Shown here one piece after another: positions 60,943 through 64,000 of a stretch of DNA of 64,000 bases (positions are counted from its first letter, which is position 1; each line of letters begins with the position of its first letter). Source of the stretch: Natronorubrum tibetense GA33 (lineage in GTDB: Archaea > Halobacteriota > Halobacteria > Halobacteriales > Natrialbaceae). The translations under genes and the position numbers were made by a program. The stretch is from assembly GCF_000383975.1 (NCBI RefSeq), contig NZ_KB913017.1, positions 1,717,105 through 1,781,104 of the forward strand. The letters are read 5' to 3'. A model generated the notes under the pieces. That model made no database searches and had not been told where the DNA came from. It saw nothing but the letters and a program-made list of their open reading frames with translations.

Positions 60943-62730
60943 ATGGTAGATGACAGCAAGCCAGGGGGCGATCGGTTGACTGATGGCTGGTTCGAGGCGG
61001 ATACTGAGGTGGAACCGGGCGATACGAACATACAGGTGGCCGGGCTGGATGTCCAGCCTCACGTCTTTTTCATCTCGATCGGCGTCATCATCGCGTTTGT
61101 TCTGGTGACATTGTTCTACCCGGGTGAGCTGATGGCAAACGCCTTCGGCGAGACGTTCGCCTCTGCAGAGGGGGCCTTTGGCTGGATACAGGGCGGTATC
61201 GTCGGAAGTTTTAGCTGGCTGTACATTCTCGCAGTAAACCTGTTTATTATTGTGGCACTGTTCTTTGCGCTCAGCAGGTTCGGAAAGATTAGAATCGGCG
61301 GTGTCGGCGCGGAAAAAGAATTCAGCGATCTCTCATGGGTCGCCATGCTGTTTAGCGCAGGGATGGGGATCGGACTCATGTTCTGGAGCGTCGGCGAACC
61401 GCTGTTTCACTTCGCCGATCCGTTGTTCGGGGCTGAAGGCGAGACGGCTGCTGGAGCTGAAGTCGGCATGGCCACCACCTACTTCCACTGGGGATTTCAC
61501 CCGTGGGCGATCTACGGACTGGTCGGGCTCGGCCTCGCCTTTTTCTCGTTCAACCGTGGGCTCCCGCTGACGTTCCGATCGGTGTTCTGGCCAATTCTGG
61601 GCGATCGGATCTACGGTTGGCCGGGCCACGTAATCGACATCCTGACCGTCTTCGCGACGTTGTTCGGGATCGCGACATCGCTCGGGCTCGGCGCGCTCCA
61701 GATCTCGGCTGGGCTCTCGTTTATGGGCAACGAGGTCGTCGGGACAGCAGTCCCCACGGGGACGGGGATGCAAGTCGGTATCATCGCGGTTATTACGGCG
61801 ATCGCACTCGTGTCAGTTGGCGCCGGACTGGACAAAGGCATTCGCCGACTCAGTACTCTCAACGTCGGCTTGATGCTCGCAATCATGGTTACGGTTCTGC
61901 TCGTCGGGCCGACAGTGTTCGTCCTCGGACTGTTCCCCCAAGCACTGGGAACATATCTGTCGAACTTTCCTGAGTTGGCACTGTGGTCTGATAGCTTCGA
62001 TAGCGCTCCGTACGCGGGCTGGATGAACGACTGGACCATCTTCTACTGGGGCTGGTGGATCGCGTGGTCGCCGTTTGTCGGTCTGTTTATCGCCCGCATT
62101 TCCCGTGGTCGAACGGTCCGTGAGTTCATCGGCGGCGTCCTGATTATCCCAGCAGTCTTCTCTTTTTTCTGGATGTCAGTCTTCGGAGGCACGGCACTGC
62201 ATTTCGAACTGTTCACCGAGCAGGGCATTATGGAAACGGTCTTTGACGCCGGTGAGGAAGTCGCTATGTTCGAACTGTTTACCTTGCTACCGTTTACGAT
62301 TCTCCTCTCCACACTGGCGATCATCCTGGTAACGACGTTCTTCGTGACGTCGTCTGACTCAGGTTCGCTGGTCCTTGGGCACCTGTCCTCGGGCGGGAAA
62401 CACGACGCCCCCCGAAAACAGCGGATCGCCTGGGCACTGGCCGAAGGGATCGTCGCATCCGTGCTCCTGATCGGTGGCGGTCTCGGTGCGTTACAGACGG
62501 CGGTGATCACGGCCGGGCTCCCGTTCGCGCTTGTCCTCGTTTTCCTGTGTTATAGCCTCTATCTGGGGCTCTCGAAGGAGTATCGGACGCTCGAATCCGA
62601 CGAGTTCGCCGAGTGGATCGAGGAGATCAAGGACGAACAAGACGTCGTCGTCAAAAAATCCGGTTCTGGCGTGGTAACGAACATTCGAGATACCGGGAGC
62701 AAACGGGGTGGGGCCGCCGAAGACGACTAG
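60943..62730 (+). CDS. BCCT-family betaine/choline/carnitine transporter
   Basis: The protein has 595 residues and about twelve membrane helices. The family core is seen in SAGMGIGLMFWSVGEPLFHF and in the tryptophan-rich WTIFYWGWWIAWSPFVGLFIARISRGRT, the betaine box. It imports osmoprotectants such as glycine betaine, coupled to Na+ or H+, when external salt rises. The C-terminal 60 residues are a charged, probably cytoplasmic regulatory tail. Base use is slightly AT-richer than nearby genes and the gene lies just past tRNA-Arg scars, so it may be on an acquired segment. A universal stress protein gene is convergent downstream. Confidence 0.93.
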   Translation: MVDDSKPGGDRLTDGWFEADTEVEPGDTNIQVAGLDVQPHVFFISIGVIIAFVLVTLFYPGELMANAFGETFASAEGAFGWIQGGIVGSFSWLYILAVNLFIIVALFFALSRFGKIRIGGVGAEKEFSDLSWVAMLFSAGMGIGLMFWSVGEPLFHFADPLFGAEGETAAGAEVGMATTYFHWGFHPWAIYGLVGLGLAFFSFNRGLPLTFRSVFWPILGDRIYGWPGHVIDILTVFATLFGIATSLGLGALQISAGLSFMGNEVVGTAVPTGTGMQVGIIAVITAIALVSVGAGLDKGIRRLSTLNVGLMLAIMVTVLLVGPTVFVLGLFPQALGTYLSNFPELALWSDSFDSAPYAGWMNDWTIFYWGWWIAWSPFVGLFIARISRGRTVREFIGGVLIIPAVFSFFWMSVFGGTALHFELFTEQGIMETVFDAGEEVAMFELFTLLPFTILLSTLAIILVTTFFVTSSDSGSLVLGHLSSGGKHDAPRKQRIAWALAEGIVASVLLIGGGLGALQTAVITAGLPFALVLVFLCYSLYLGLSKEYRTLESDEFAEWIEEIKDEQDVVVKKSGSGVVTNIRDTGSKRGGAAEDD

Positions 62731-62806
62731 TAACGTCCCACGCCTGTACTGACGCGTCGAACCGGTTTGCGGGTGTCGGTTCGACGGAACGGATCGCTGT
62801 GTTCGA

Positions 62807-63259
62807 TTATCGTTCGATCGGCTCGTTTTCACGGTGACGCGTCGTCGTCACCGGCACGTTCGCCGTCCGAACGACTTTTTCGGTCGTACTCCCGACGAGA
62901 TAGTCGTCGATCCCGCTCCGTCCCTGTGCACCCATGACGATACCGTCGATGTCGTTGTCGTCTGCGTAGCTGACGATCTCCTGTGCGACGCTACCGGTCC
63001 TGACTGCACCTTCGCCGTCGAGTCCGTTCTCGACGGCCTTGTTGACGACGCGCTCGACGAGCTCCTTGCCGTAGGTGCGGTACTCGTCCATTTCCCCGGG
63101 GTCGTGTCCCGCAGCTGTGAAAACGTAGTGGGCTTTGGTCTCGATCACGTAGAGAGCGTGGACGGTCGCATCGAACGCGGTAGCAAGTTCGATGCCGTGG
63201 TCGACAGCCTTCCGCGCCGGCGTGCTCCCGTCAGTCGGAATGAGAATTGTCTCGTACAT
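62807..63259 (-). CDS. Universal stress protein UspA family
   Basis: The 150-residue MYETILIPTDGSTPARKAVDHGIEL... ends in GIVMGAQGRSGIDDYLVGSTTEKVVRTANVPV. This is the ATP-binding G-x2-G-x9-G-S motif of UspA, so it is likely the ATP-binding type. It often pairs with membrane transporters and may modulate the neighbouring BCCT transporter (inference from position). The gene is convergent with the transporter gene. Confidence 0.93.
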   Translation of the reverse strand: MYETILIPTDGSTPARKAVDHGIELATAFDATVHALYVIETKAHYVFTAAGHDPGEMDEYRTYGKELVERVVNKAVENGLDGEGAVRTGSVAQEIVSYADDNDIDGIVMGAQGRSGIDDYLVGSTTEKVVRTANVPVTTTRHRENEPIER

Positions 63260-63347
63260 CCTCGGTCTCAGAACGAGTATTCGCCCGGCAACTGCAAGTA
63301 ATTTATTATATTTTACAGTTGTTTCCAGTTTTGCTGACGATCCGTGA

Positions 63348-63520
63348 CTACGTTCGTGTTTCTCTGAAATATAGACTGAAGCTCACGAACAGAAAACTCG
63401 TCCTCACGAGCATGTGTCGCCCCGTCGCAAATGCCCAGGGCGCGACGATCGCCAGCCCGCAGGCGATGGCCAGCGCGATCACGCCAGTTCCCGGCAGTGA
63501 CGCTCGCGATGGTGACTCAC
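63348..63520 (-). other. Possible remnant of a two-helix membrane protein
   Basis: Read on the minus strand, one frame ending at the stop 63348-63350 encodes two hydrophobic segments (GVIALAIACGLAIVAPWAF and MLVRTSFLFVSFSLYF) but has no good start codon. It lies directly after the small gene at 63608, in another frame. It might be the continuation of that gene after a frameshift, or chance. Confidence 0.3.
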
Positions 63521-63607
63521 AACGTCGTTTGAGCTGCCGATCGACGTACCGAAAACAGTGTCTGAGACGGACTGTTGGCCGTTGGTACCGCTTATCGGCC
63601 CAGGCAG

Positions 63608-63778
63608 TTACCGATCCGTTCGGTCGGATCGCTGATCGGCTCGAATCCCGCCCCGGCGGCGAAAGAGCGAGGCGAGGGTCTTCCCAATTCGACCGAGCTG
63701 TTTGGCTGTCGGGGCTGTCGCTGGTAGGTAGAAATCCGGGATATGTGGATCGCCGGTCTTCGATCGGTCCGAGCTCAT
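63608..63778 (-). CDS. Small basic protein of unknown function
   Basis: The 56-residue MSSDRSKTGDPHIPDFYLPATAPTAKQLGRIGKTLASLFRRRGG then IRADQRSDRTDR has no recognised family. Its status as a gene rests on an excellent TATA box (TATAAAAA at 63801-63808, TTTTTATA on the minus strand), 23-30 bases before the ATG. The tail is unusually Arg/Asp-rich and may be a result of a frameshift, because hydrophobic coding potential continues downstream in a different frame. Confidence 0.5.
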   Translation of the reverse strand: MSSDRSKTGDPHIPDFYLPATAPTAKQLGRIGKTLASLFRRRGGIRADQRSDRTDR

Positions 63779-63800
63779 ATCGTGTGGTTGCCCCCGATAG

Positions 63801-63808
63801 TATAAAAA
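63801..63808 (-). promoter_or_regulatory. TATA box of the small gene at 63778
   Basis: TTTTTATA on the minus strand, 23-30 bases before ATG 63778. Confidence 0.6.
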
Positions 63809-63907
63809 TTCCGGCATGGGGTGTGTAGCATAAGAAATATAGGTATTATTCTAATATCTCGTGGCTACGAACGTTTGCGATCGCTCACACAACCTAGTCC
63901 TATCGAG

Positions 63908-64000
63908 TCACTCCCGGTCGTCGTCGAGAAGAACGTCCTCGATGAGTCGAGCGGCAGCCTGTCGCTCGGGTAGCAGTTCCAGACCGGCTTCGGATAACGG
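63908..64000 (-). CDS. Partial CDS, C-terminal end only
   Basis: Thirty codons before the stop at 63908-63910 read PLSEAGLELLPERQAAARLI and then EDVLLDDDRE. The composition is clearly haloarchaeal coding (helical and acidic end). The rest of the gene lies beyond the window, and the family cannot be named from this piece. Confidence 0.6.
   Translation of the reverse strand, partial: PLSEAGLELLPERQAAARLIEDVLLDDDRE

Overview
The window is a gene-dense piece of a halophilic archaeal chromosome. The evidence is a high G+C content, strongly acidic proteins, TATA boxes 24-32 bases upstream of start codons (mostly leaderless mRNAs, very few Shine-Dalgarno sites), Tat signal peptides on secreted proteins and lipoproteins, and archaeal-only information genes (RadA, NMD3, aIF6, L39e, L31e, LX/L18a, prefoldin alpha, FtsY, SRP54). 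Gene content and the many small uncharacterised haloarchaeal families suggest a member of the Natrialbaceae (Natrinema/Haloterrigena/Natronorubrum type). That family assignment is an inference.

Layout. 1-10 kb: the end of an MFS transporter closed by a long palindrome, a zinc-type ferredoxin, a PHP phosphoesterase, a Tat-exported cupredoxin, a zinc alcohol dehydrogenase, a nuclease-like unknown (DUF5784), a YkgJ-type cysteine-cluster protein and a DinG/XPD-like Fe-S helicase. 10-15 kb: a secreted subtilase ending in cohesin-like and dockerin modules, followed by a membrane-anchored cohesin-like protein. 15-22.4 kb: taw2-nmd3, an intergenic region with two origin-recognition-box-like repeats, htpX-pspAB, a PQQ-type propeller and radA. 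22.4-32.6 kb: HalOD1 protein, sufU, HD hydrolase, GNAT, sufS, an ABC exporter pair, a TPR-DUF424 operon, a phytoene-desaturase-like flavoprotein and thpR.

32.7-45.2 kb: a frameshifted Tat-exported HExxH protein, the rpl39e-rpl31e-eif6 operon, a membrane protein, the rpl18a-pfdA-ftsY operon, PAP2 phosphatase, thiE-thiM and a rubrerythrin. 45.4-53.8 kb: a deacetylase-like lipoprotein, then a mirror-symmetric block (histidine kinase, rhodanese, rhodanese, histidine kinase), a dihydrolipoamide-dehydrogenase-like flavoprotein and an orphan HicB. 54.3-64 kb: srp54, two lipoproteins, a CBS-MaoC fusion, a UPF0200/UPF0201 pair, a YccF protein, tRNA-Arg(TCT) with two downstream partial copies of its 3' end (integration scars), and a BCCT transporter with a universal stress protein.

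How the parts work together. Protein targeting and export recur: FtsY and SRP54, several Tat substrates, HtpX with PspAB for membrane quality control, and an exported protease with docking modules. Sulfur handling also recurs: SufS and SufU for Fe-S clusters, two rhodaneses, and several Fe-S clients. The most unusual items are the protease-cohesin-dockerin pair, the ORB-like repeats upstream of htpX, the tRNA-Arg scars, and the mirrored kinase/rhodanese block.
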